From contig OY821740.1 in the NCBI GenBank assembly GCA_963682055.1, forward strand, positions 18,748,814 to 18,812,813: a stretch of 64,000 bases of DNA, in the 5' to 3' direction. This DNA comes from Primula veris. Taxonomy: Eukaryota > Streptophyta > Magnoliopsida > Ericales > Primulaceae. Each line of letters begins with the position of its first letter. Position 1 is the stretch's first letter. The notes beneath the pieces were generated by a model. It was not told where the DNA came from, ran no database searches, and saw only the letters and a program-made list of their open reading frames with translations. This document shows positions 46,851 to 57,000 of this stretch, in pieces. A program made the translations under genes and the position numbers.

Positions 46851-49225
46851 ATGGCAGATCCAGGTCCACATATTAAAGGCAGGTTGGGTATTTTACGACA
46901 GACCGGTCACATTTCTAATCAGACTTGGGATGCTGGAAGAGAAGCGGGTAGAGGAGATGCCAATAAGATTAGGGTTTATAATTATAGTTGGCAGATACCG
47001 ACGCCTGAAAGGGTAGTTCAAAATATGATTAGGGCTGGTTTTTACGGTATTCACAGTATAGGTAATTATACCGTAGACCGAGGCTTGCTTACAGCCTTAG
47101 TTGATAGGTGGCGTGATGAGTCGCACACGTTCCATTTTGTCGGTGGAGAGTTGTGGATATCTTTACAGGATGTAGAGATTATGCTTGGTCTCAGGGTGGA
47201 TGGTCTTGCTGTTACCCGGTCGGAGCGGAATGATAACAGGGAGAGCATGTTAGATATGGTAGAGAGTTTGTTGGGTGTTAGACCGGCTGACAATCAAGTG
47301 GATAAAAACTGTCTGACAGTTAGACTTGATTGGATGTTACACACGTTTGGTGAATTACCCCCCAACCCTAGTGAGGAGCGTTTGCTATATCAGTCTAGGG
47401 CTGCCATGTTGTTATTACTGGCGGCACATGTATTTTCAGATAAGAGCAGTGATCAGATTCCACTCTGGCCTCTGCCATTTCTGGAGGATTTTGACACGTG
47501 TGCTGAGTAGAGTTGGGGATCAGCTCTTCTGGCCTGGTTAGAGGCTAATCTATGCAGGGTGGTACGTTGTAAGACAAACGGAGTAAGCGGGGCGGTGATG
47601 TTTCTGGATATGTGGGCGATTACCAGACTATTGCCGGTTAGACCATGTGAAGAGCTGCCGGAAGATATCGAGCCACCTGAGAGCTTGCCTAGGTTCCCCC
47701 TCGGTTACAGGTATGATATTATTTAGTTTTTGTGTCTTGGATTTGTGGTTTTTTTTTTATTGCGTCATCTATCATTTACTTAGCTGCCGGTTATATTTAT
47801 TGTTTATCGGGCTTTGTTTGTATATTACAGATGGAAGATTTGGAGGCAAACTAACCTTACGCCATATGTCTACGGACATAATGTGGTCCACATACGTGAC
47901 CAGTTTGACAATATGTCGCCTGAACAGGTAAATTTTAACTTTCGTATTATATGTAACTTACGTATTATATGTTGTATATGTTTGCATTGGTCTTATGTTC
48001 GCAGAATTTATTACTAGTATTTTTAAACCCTTGTTTATATATTCTAATTTTGCTGATTACAGATAGTGTGGCAACCTTACGGGAATCTCAATCAGTATCC
48101 GGAATACTGCACGCGGGGCCGTTATATGTGGCATTGTTATGTGCCTCTCATTTGTAATGAGAAGATTGAGTTCCATCCCGCGGACAGGTTCATGAGACAG
48201 TTCGGTTTTGTTCAGCAGGTCCCTACATATATTTGGAAACCCAGAAATGGTCACGGCAAGGATAGAAGATTTGGGATTGGGCAAAAACACGATTGGCCTG
48301 CACTTTTTGCAGAGTTTATTATCGTGTGGAATGACCGCCACAACCGGCTTGTGAATGGCGAATTTGGTACGGGGACGTCACCGGATTATATGAGATGGTA
48401 TAGAGAGAGGACCCGCATCTTCATAAACCCACCTGAACTTGCCCCGCCATCTCACGGTTTCCGGGAGCATACAGAGTTGTTCAGTAAAATGGTAACAACT
48501 AATTAAAGTTCATTAATATTTGATTGTTATTTTTCTGTTTGTATATTTCAATACTTATAAATCGTTTTTGATTGGGTTTTTTTTTTCAGAAAGCGGTATT
48601 GCGCCGAAATTTCAAATCGTTCAAACAGCATAAATTGAAAACGGAAGTGGACTTACTACGAAAGGACTTCGCTGAAATGGGATTGAATCCGTATGGGTCA
48701 GCTGATGAATAGTCGGATGAGGAGGATGACGATGACGATGACGACGACGACGACGATGGTGATGACGACCTACGTTACGACCCAAGAACTTACACTAGGG
48801 CTTCAAGTTGTCGGCGTCCCGACGAAAGAGGCAGAGGGGAAGGCGAATCTAGTAGCCGGGGTAGAAGATCGACTGGAGGTCGACCCCCGACTACAGATCA
48901 GGGTCTGGGTCCGAGTTCAAGCGGTCATGGTCGTCGTGCTTCTTTTGCTGGGTCGGAGTACGTTCAGGATGATGTTCCGTTCGATTATCATAGTCAGCAT
49001 TCAACCGACAGTTGGAGTCGCGGATTAGCACTTACATCCCACGAGCGTGCTCCGTATCCAGAATCGCAGCATCGACAGAGACGGCGTACGGAGCTAAACG
49101 AAATCGAAGAGTCTGCTCAGCCGTCATCGGATAGATTAACATCGGCCGGAAAGATGCTCCATACGTCCAACTTTAAATCATTTAGTCGTTACAAAAAAAA
49201 AAATGCACATTTGTGTTTTTTGTAA
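46851..49225 (+). pseudogene. PMD (plant mobile domain) gene, copy B
   Basis: Exons 46851-47710, 47831-47927, 48063-48491 and 48590-49225; GT-AG introns with phases that join. Exon 1 encodes the PMD core: VVQNMIRAGFYGI, LLTALVDRWRDESHTFHF, LWISLQDVEIMLGLRVDGL, then WGSALLAWLEANLCRVV and GAVMFLDMWAITRLLPVRP. Exon 3 continues with YVPLICNEKIEFHPADRF and YMRWYRERTRIFINPPEL. Exon 4 has an Asp/Glu run and a basic Arg/Gly/Ser tail. Stops occur in frame at 47508-47510 (after CAE) and 48710-48712 (copy A has Gln). PMD proteins include Arabidopsis MAIN and MAIL1, which act in heterochromatin silencing, and relatives carried by transposons. Activity here is lost unless stops are bypassed. Confidence 0.88.
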
Positions 49226-49387
49226 ATGTTTTTTGTATTTGATTTCTATGTTTGATTTGTAAGTTTTATTCTTAGCTGAGTTGGAATATTATAAATTCGT
49301 AAGTTTAATTTGAGTCGTATGTTTGATTTGTATGTTTCTAAAAAATATTCTGTATTTTAATTGATAGGACCAATATTGAGTTTTTAC

Positions 49388-49662
49388 AAACCCTAAACCC
49401 TAAACCCTAAACCCTAAACCCTAAACCCTAAACCCTAAACCCTAAACCCTAAACCCTAAACCCAAATTACAAACCCTAAACCCTAAATTACAAACCCTAA
49501 ACCCTAAACCCTAAATTACAAACCCTAAACCATAAACCCTAAATTACAAACCCTAAACCCTAAATCCTAAACCCTAAAGCCTAAACCCTAAATTACAAAT
49601 TACAAACCCTAAATTACAAACTCTAAACCCTAAACCATAAATCCTAAACCCTAAACCCTAAA
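49388..49662. repeat. Telomere-type CCCTAAA tract, copy B
   Basis: Uninterrupted 275-bp tract with a run of about eleven near-perfect CCCTAAA units at its left end, then mixed with ATTACAAA variants. Same position as in copy A, between the PMD gene and the internal palindromes. Confidence 0.97.
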
Positions 49663-49684
49663 TATTCTGAAATATACATGCAAA

Positions 49685-49785
49685 CCGTACATTTAATCTA
49701 CGGTTTGTACAGATTTCATACAAACCGTACATTAAATGTACGGTTTGTATGTATTCTGTACAAACCGTACATTAAATGTACGGTT
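49685..49785. repeat. Internal palindrome array, copy B
   Basis: Three near-palindromes about 40 nt apart, built on CCGTACATTAAATGTACGG; the first unit (CCGTACATTTAATCTACGG) is intermediate with the terminal type. Confidence 0.92.
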
Positions 49786-49867
49786 TGTACCCCTGATTTA
49801 ACCAGCATCATTTTATGAATGTACTTTTTGCACTGAATCACCGTTAATAACGTAAAAAAAACAAAAA

Positions 49868-50432
49868 CTACAAACCATAAAAATAATCTACGTTTTGTAG
49901 TGTAAATGACATTGGATACCATATCTATCAAAATAATTCCGACAAGACCTTACTTTTGAATTATTATGATTTGACAACCCTATCCGAAAATGACTACTCA
50001 ATGCATTATTAAAGTTTGGAAATGACTACACCAAAAAAAAACTACAAAACGTAAAAGTAATCTACGGTTTGTAGTGTAAATGACATTGGATACCATATCT
50101 ATCGAAATAATTCCGACAAGACCTTATCACTTTTGAATTATTATGATTTGACAACCCTATCCGAAAATGACTACTCAATGCATTATTAAAGTTTGGAAAT
50201 GACTACACCAAAAAAAAACTACAAAACGTAAAAGTAATCTACGGTTTGTAGTGTAAATGACATTGGATACCATATCTATCAAAATAATTCCGACAAGACC
50301 TTATCACTTTTGAATTATTATGATTTGACAACCCTATCTGAAAATGACTACTCAATGCATTATTAAAGTTTGGAAATGACTACACCAAAAATTCACTACA
50401 AACCGTAAAAGTAATCTACAGTTTGTAGTGTA
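49868..50432. repeat. About 178-bp tandem repeats upstream of the transposase, copy B
   Basis: Unit starts at 49868, 50041, 50219 and (partial) 50395: one unit more than copy A. Confidence 0.95.
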
Positions 50433-50440
50433 AATTAACA

Positions 50441-50449
50441 CTATAAATA
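50441..50449 (+). promoter_or_regulatory. TATA box of the copy B transposase gene
   Basis: CTATAAATA 118 bp upstream of ATG 50567, at the same spacing as in copy A (36768). Confidence 0.75.
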
Positions 50450-50566
50450 TGACTCCATTTTGCCAATTCTAACAAACCATAAAATCAAACACAAACACAT
50501 TTCGGAAATCTCTAAAAAAATCCTCATTTCTCCCCAATAAAATATATAAACAACCACTTTTCGAAA

Positions 50567-51886
50567 ATGAATTACAACTATGGTTATGACAACAACCAAT
50601 GGAATAACAACAACAATGCGAATTCATCCAGTGGCTCAAACGATGAGCTAACTAATTATTCAGAGCAGTTTGAAGTTGATGAATTGACTTGGGAAACAAG
50701 GGATGAAATGCTTGCTGATCTTGCTGATGTGGCTTGGAATTGGGGTTTCATCCTTACGATTCGTAGGTCTGGAGGGGGTGATGGGAGCAGAACACCGTAT
50801 GTTGATATTGTGTGTGATAAATCGGGGGTTTACGAAAAAAAGAAACCATCTTCCGTAAAATCAGGTACAAAGAAAAAAGACTGTCCATTTTTCATTAAAG
50901 GTTACGTAGTTAATGGTGAATGGATGTGTCACATAGAAAATGGACAACATAACCACCCACCTCCAACTTACCTCCAAGGGCAAGCACGACGTTCTCGTTT
51001 AACCCAAGATGGAAAAGAAATTGTTAAAACTTTAAGGCAAAGTAGTTTTAAAGTTGCTGCAATATTAGAGGCCATTAAAAATCGAAATCCTGACAATGTA
51101 TCAAACACTAAAACGATACATAATTTTTTGGCCGGACTGAAATTTAAAGAACGCGATGGTAGAAACCCGATACAGGAACTTTTTAATTTGTTGGATAGAC
51201 ATCGCTACACATTCTACTATAATATGAACCCATCAACCCATTGCCTTGAGAACTTGTTTTTTGCACACCCCGATTCTATAAGAATGTTCAAAGCTTTTCC
51301 TGATGTCTTGTTAATGGATTGTACATATAGGACAAACCGTTTTAATATGTCATTTCTAGAAGTCGTAGGAATGACATCAACGAACCAAACATATTGTTTA
51401 GGTTTTGTTTTCATGAGTGACGAGACAAAGGAAAGTTATATATGGGCATTGGAAAAATTTAAAGTTACATTGGAGGGGTGTATACTACCTAGGGTGTTTG
51501 TAACCGACAGGGAAATGGCCTTATCAAATGCTTTATCCGTTGTTTTTCCCGATTCGCATCATATTTTGTGCACTTTTCATATTGCAAAAAATGTTTTGAA
51601 AAACTGCCGTAAAAAGATCCCTGACGAGGAGTGGCAAACGTTTCTAGATGATTGGGGTTTATTGGTTGATTCTGAGTCGATAGAGGAGTACAATTATAAC
51701 CGAACTAATTTCAATTCCTCTTACAAATCGTACCCTGCTGTGATTAAGTATGTAGACAAGCTTTTAAATGATTATGCTGAAAAGTTTGTTGCATGCTATA
51801 CCAACCATACAACACATCTAGGTAACAGAACTAGCAATCGAGCCGAACAACAACATGCTAAGCTGAAAAGGCATTCAGTATTTTAA
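50567..51886 (+). pseudogene. MULE transposase, C-terminally truncated (copy B), 439 aa
   Basis: Open without interruption. Asn-rich N-terminus; FAR1/GCM-type zinc region with the Cys intact (KKDCPFFIKGYV ... MCHIENGQHNHPP); DDE core DCTYRTN, FVTDREMALSNAL, CTFHIAKNV and NRAEQQHAKLK. After KLKR it runs into unrelated sequence and ends HSVF. The SWIM finger and OTU domain of copy A are absent. Has an additional NYSEQFEVDE segment near residue 30 relative to copy A. The three acidic DDE residues appear to be present, so DNA binding or partial activity is conceivable, but MULE transposases normally need the C-terminal region. Confidence 0.85.
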
Positions 51887-51946
51887 TTTTAATTATTAGA
51901 TTTTTAATTTTAATTTTTAAAGCAAATAATCTGAAAAACACACAGA

Positions 51947-52045
51947 CCGTAGATTAAATCTACGGTTTACAGTGATTAACTGTAAACCGTAGATTTAATC
52001 TACGGTTTGGATCAAATGAATACAAACCGTAGATTAAATCTACGG
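51947..52045. repeat. Right subterminal palindrome array, copy B
   Basis: Three units at 51947, 51987 and 52027 with exact 40-nt period, each CCGTAGATT(A/T)AATCTACGG. Confidence 0.96.
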
Positions 52046-52090
52046 TTTACGCGTTTTTAAAGAAAAACTGTAGTGTTTTAAGTGCACGTC

Positions 52091-52920
52091 ATTCGTTTAT
52101 ACTTAGATGCATTTTTCAAAATGTTACCGTCGATATTAAGGTTAATTGTTCATGCAGAATGAGGCAACCAATTAAAGTAGTCACATGTATAGTATTGTAG
52201 TCAACATATTCAAAAACTTTTTTACATCAAAAATTTCAAATGTTCCACAATCCTGCAATAAGTACAAGATATCAGGATATTCCATTCATTGTATTCCATT
52301 GAAAGTGTTTTTAGAATGTACGTTGTTTTGAAGCCATGTAATAAAATCAAAATGTATATTACTAGTGAGCCAATTTGACTCTTTTAAAGCTGCCCAAAAC
52401 TAAATCGAGAAAGGACATTCACGAAATAAATTGTTTACATCTTTAGTAGTCTTGTTACATCGAGCGTAAAGATCATTCTCGGAAAGCCTTTTCTTAGCTC
52501 TCGCTTTGTTAGTGAGTAATTTATCCTGAAAAACAAGCTAAAGAAACAAAATTCATTTCGAAGGAATTTCCACTTTCCAAATCAATACCAACTAATTTTG
52601 TTAAGTAGACTCTGATCACAACCAGTTAGAATAGAATAGACAGATTTAGTAGTGTACATACCATTAGAATGATTCACCCAGATGTATCATAAACTTCAAA
52701 TATGTTTTTATTGTAATAGAAAGAACAATGCTCATCATGTTTTCATCTAAAATGTCGATGATTTTAGACATATCCCAATTTATTAAATCGGAAACTTTAT
52801 AGTCATCGAGTTCGTTTGAAAACCAACTCCAAAAGGAATGGACATGCAGATATTTAACTTTCAAAATCTTAACCCAAAGTTTATTCTCATCGGAAAAAAG
52901 TTGTCATCATGATATAGAGG
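52091..52920 (-). pseudogene. LINE fragment with zf-RVT region, right of MULE copy B
   Basis: Minus-strand frames read from high to low coordinates give ENKLWVKILKVKYLHVHSFW, VSDLINWDMSKIIDIL, WKVEIPSK, KARAKKRLSENDLYARCN (the reverse-transcriptase zinc-binding region), LFRECPFSI and INLNIDGNILKNASKYK, the start of RNase H. Several stops and frameshifts. The order runs directly into 45132 across copy B, so the two LINE pieces were one element. Confidence 0.8.
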
Positions 52921-54024
52921 TGAGTGCCGCGTTAGAGATCGGTATGTATATAGATCAATGTTTTAAAAGCTCGCTTCGAAGTGAAAAGTCTATTCAAACT
53001 TGATAAAAGATCGATTTAAAGCTTAAATGAGACATAAAACGCTCACTTCCCGCTTTTTTATGCCCAAAACTTGCGCTTTTTACACTTTTAGCATGTCATG
53101 TAAGAACGTTTGAACTAAGTTCTTGCTTTTGGAACACTGATATAGATGACATTCTTCCTTTATTTTCTTCCGGTATTACTGCATGAGGCTAAACTTTCCA
53201 AGTCCAGTGGCTTTGCTGTTTCACAAGATCAGAGTCGAAGGTTGGAATTGTTTAATAAACCACCATAAAATTAATTTTATATGACAACTTATTAATTACA
53301 AAAAGAGTAGTGATAGGAACGAAAAGAGTAGTGAGAATTGTACATTGATTTCTCATTGGCAGAATTGCATTTTATTCCAGAGATCAACTATTAATTCAAG
53401 AAATACGTGGTGTGATAAACAAAGAGCTAGGTTAAGGCATGTACATTTTCGGGAAGGAAGAAACATAGAGCTTCTTTTTTATCTAATGTGGCACGTTGAA
53501 TTTTATTAGAATAATTTGCTAGAAAAGCCTTATTAGGGAGTTTCGAAGCGGACAAAAGAAAACCTAACAGGGACATGGATAAAAAACACCTAATTTGGAT
53601 ATTGGCAAATATAGAAAAACATCAGCGTAATCATTTCTTCAAAACTTCTAATGCAGCTAAATTTTGCAAATCACAGCCCTTCGTCGTAACTATATGAGAT
53701 TCACTAATGTAGCACCCATTTGGAATAATAAATAAATTAACTCGAACAAAATAAATGTAACACATTAAGAATATATTTTTTTTAGCTAACAACAATTCAT
53801 ACCATTACAACAAAGAAACAGAATGTTACTCTACCTTTGGCTGGACCTATAAACTTGTTTACAAAAAAACAATCACCCTCGTCTCCTAAACCCAAAGTCA
53901 TCAACACCATTTTTGTATTTCTTTCTACCATAAAATTCTCAGGATAAACTTTATTCTAATTACAAAGTCGATCCCAACTTTTGGTTCTACATATACGAGA
54001 GTACACCACCAATCATGCATTTTC
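52921..54024. other. Intergenic, downstream side of SAC3A
   Basis: AT-rich; no gene recognised. Part may be further decayed LINE sequence. The 3' UTR of SAC3A should occupy its right end; its polyadenylation site is not clear. Confidence 0.5.
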
Positions 54025-57000
54025 CTATCTAATACCTTGAGATATATTCTTTGCTAAGAAGTCGTTAACAGCAAGAGTAGTATCACCATGGGCTACAGCG
54101 TCTTCAGGGTCTGGCATGTAGAGTGTAGATGAAGAAGCCTGTATATTCAAAATTCACCAATCAGTTTGGCAACAAAATTAGTTTAAAAAATAGCAATGAC
54201 AAATATATATTATTTATCTGTCGTGAATTGTGTGATATTGGGATAGATTTACAAGAAATGCAATTTTTCCCCACCTAGGTAACTACTGAATGGATCAAGA
54301 ATGTGCAATATTATGGTTGATTACAATTCTGTATAGTAACTAATCACCTGACCAGAAAACTAAATATTTTGTATATTATTCCGTCGTATTTTTTTTGGTA
54401 TTATGTACACTTACTTATGTGTCCTGAATTGTGTGATATTGGGATAGATTTACAAGAAATGCAAATTTCTCCACTGAATGGATCAAAATGTGCAATATAA
54501 TGGTTTATTACAATTCTGTATAGTAACTAATCACCTGACCAAAAAACTAAATATTTGGTATATTATTCCGTCGTATTATTTTTGGTATTATGTACACAAT
54601 CTATCCTTTTTTCCTTAACTTAACCTCCCGAACTATGACAGTTTTACCTATGTAGCATACAAAAACAGAAAGAAAGAAAAATAAAATACGTAGACACTAA
54701 TTGCCAACTGTTAGGTTGGTATGTTTATCAGAGAAAATTCCAATTAACCCAGAAGATTTTTATAACATACCTTTGAATCAAGCTGCATCTCCCCAGTATT
54801 ATCAACAATTAAGCATGCACCATGAGCTTTCAACCACTCAGCACACTCCTCTAACCCATCTGACTCGTTTTCGTGATCCATATCTGTAATTGACCCGCTA
54901 CCGCTAAAGCCCAAAAGCTGAGCGATATATGAAACTGGGACTGTGGGTCGACATGAGCGAGAAATACATCTCACTGCACTGTATCTCATCTTTTCCACGT
55001 AAAGATCTGTAGGAGGAAAAATGACAGATCTATTACAAAAGCTTAATGATCGACTCTTCTTTTTTTCTGTTTGTTTTTTTTAAGCTACCTAGCCAAGTAG
55101 GTTAGGGTAAATAAAATAGCTAAACGCAAGGCAACTTCATCAAACCAAATCAAATTTTATAAGATTGCTACCAATAGGATTGCCAAATTATCGAATTGAC
55201 TCTTCTAAAATGCTGGCATGTAAGCTGATATGTAAGAAGATCTTGTTCAGTTACAATCCCTTAGACAGGTCGCATTCAGATGAAATTCACGCTTACGAGT
55301 TGTAAATTCTTTTATGAAGAAAACATAAACAATTTATCAAATTTGTACAGGCAGCATTGTCTTTGTACTTGTACATGCCAGAGTCCTAAAATATGAAATA
55401 AGAGCATTTCTAAAGGCCTCGCTGAAAATAACAGTTCAAACCAGGTTTCACTAATTCACATAAGTTAAGCTTCCGCATAAATCAATTACTGGAATGTAAT
55501 TATTGCTGTCAATGCTTTGTCCGGATGTCATTTGACCTATATAATCCCTTGCTGGATATTGTGAAATAATTTTATTTCTATAAAACCTTCATTTCTTTAA
55601 CATGAAACAACTTACAAGGAGTGTTTAGAATTTTGCCTGCTTTTTAAGTTGACTTTTTCAATAATCGGAATATCCTTAAAAGAAATAATGGACAAACAAA
55701 AAGGAACAAATGAATGATAAGACAAGTTGGTTGAGAATATGCCTACCCATCAGGCACATGTTCAAGTTTGGCGCTGTTTTGTATAGCCTAAAAAACAATA
55801 CGTAATTTCCAGAAGTCACAGCAGCGCGTACTGCAAGGGCATGCTTGACTGCTTCATCTCTTTTCGTTTCAATTGATAACCTGGAAACAATTTCAAAGAA
55901 GTGCTTTGAATCAACAATAGAAACAATGTCTTGACAAATGGAATTCAACCAGTAATTTTAACTCGTATCCAAAAAATTAAAAATGTACAAGAGATACACA
56001 GGAATCATGGATATCAGATCTCATTTGGATTAAGTTTCTTTACAGTTTTGTATACTTAACCTATCACAAAAACTGAACTTTGTACACTTAATGTTTGATA
56101 CACTAACCTGAATTACATCCATCAATCAGGATACCTATGTCTAACTTAACCAAAACCCTGAAGTTTTTATATTTAAGTTCATACACTAACAGTTTGGTAA
56201 CTACTAGCTGTGCATTGTTCAATCATCACTTTTGTCAACCAACCTAGATGCTAAACTTAACATGCGTGTACCGATTGAGTACTAGGTTAGTATAAAATAC
56301 AAAATGTTGTTGGCCGGTGTACCAAATAAAAAAAAATGTGTTGGTGTAAGAACAGTAAAAATCCCTAACATTGAATAATTCATAGAAAATTGTCATGGTT
56401 TCAGTTACACGGTCTTGAACCAAACAAAACCGACCTTTTCATTGCTGATAATAGATCTCTGTTATTACTGGAGTGTGAAATAACTCGAAGTAAATCATAA
56501 GCAGAAAACTCCATGTGGCACCCCTTTATTCCCTCTGCATAAAGTGTTTTCAACTGCGATTGGCACTGCGAATAAGACGAGCATATTAATTCCCTAGTTA
56601 ATGTACAGCATCATATAGATCACACCATATCTCACCAGGCCGAGGCACAAAACCTAGTAAAATCTTGTACCTAACTCTATACACTTCTCAACAAAACTTA
56701 CGACTCCTTGATAAATTAATGTCCATACATTAAACAGGATCAGCTGATTATGACTTGGGCCCACCAAACATTGTATGTGTTAAGTAATCATATTGCTAAT
56801 AACATTAATCGCATATTGTCAAGTAAGTATAAGTTGAAAAGTAAACAAAGAATTATATATATTGAAGTACATACAGACCTGGTTACATTCTGACAAGTCT
56901 CCAGCTTCTATTGCTAAACGAGCGTGAGTTTCATATACCTGAAAGAAATACGGAAAATATAAAAACCTAAAATGCACCAATCAGAAAACACCTAAAAACA

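Larger units (their letters stand above)
45133..52090 (+). mobile_element. MULE copy B: PMD + truncated transposase element, 7.0 kb
   Basis: TIRs GAGGTTGTATTTTTAAAC (left) and GACGTGCACTTAAAACAC (right end on the minus strand) align ungapped for about 50 bp. A perfect 9-bp target duplication, attcgttta, lies at 45124-45132 and 52091-52099. Same orientation and layout as copy A, about 13 kb away. It keeps the whole PMD gene, but the transposase stops at its DDE core: sequence changes from the copy A version at 51871, removing SWIM and OTU. Two in-frame stops disable the PMD gene. Confidence 0.9.

Noticed and set aside
47647..48157. Overlapping short frames as independent genes
   Set aside because: They are alternative frames across the exons and introns of the copy B PMD gene.
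54701..54889. Plus-strand frame at the end of SAC3A
   Set aside because: It lies antisense over SAC3A exon 12 and its flanking intron; the minus-strand exon is supported by splice sites and family motifs.
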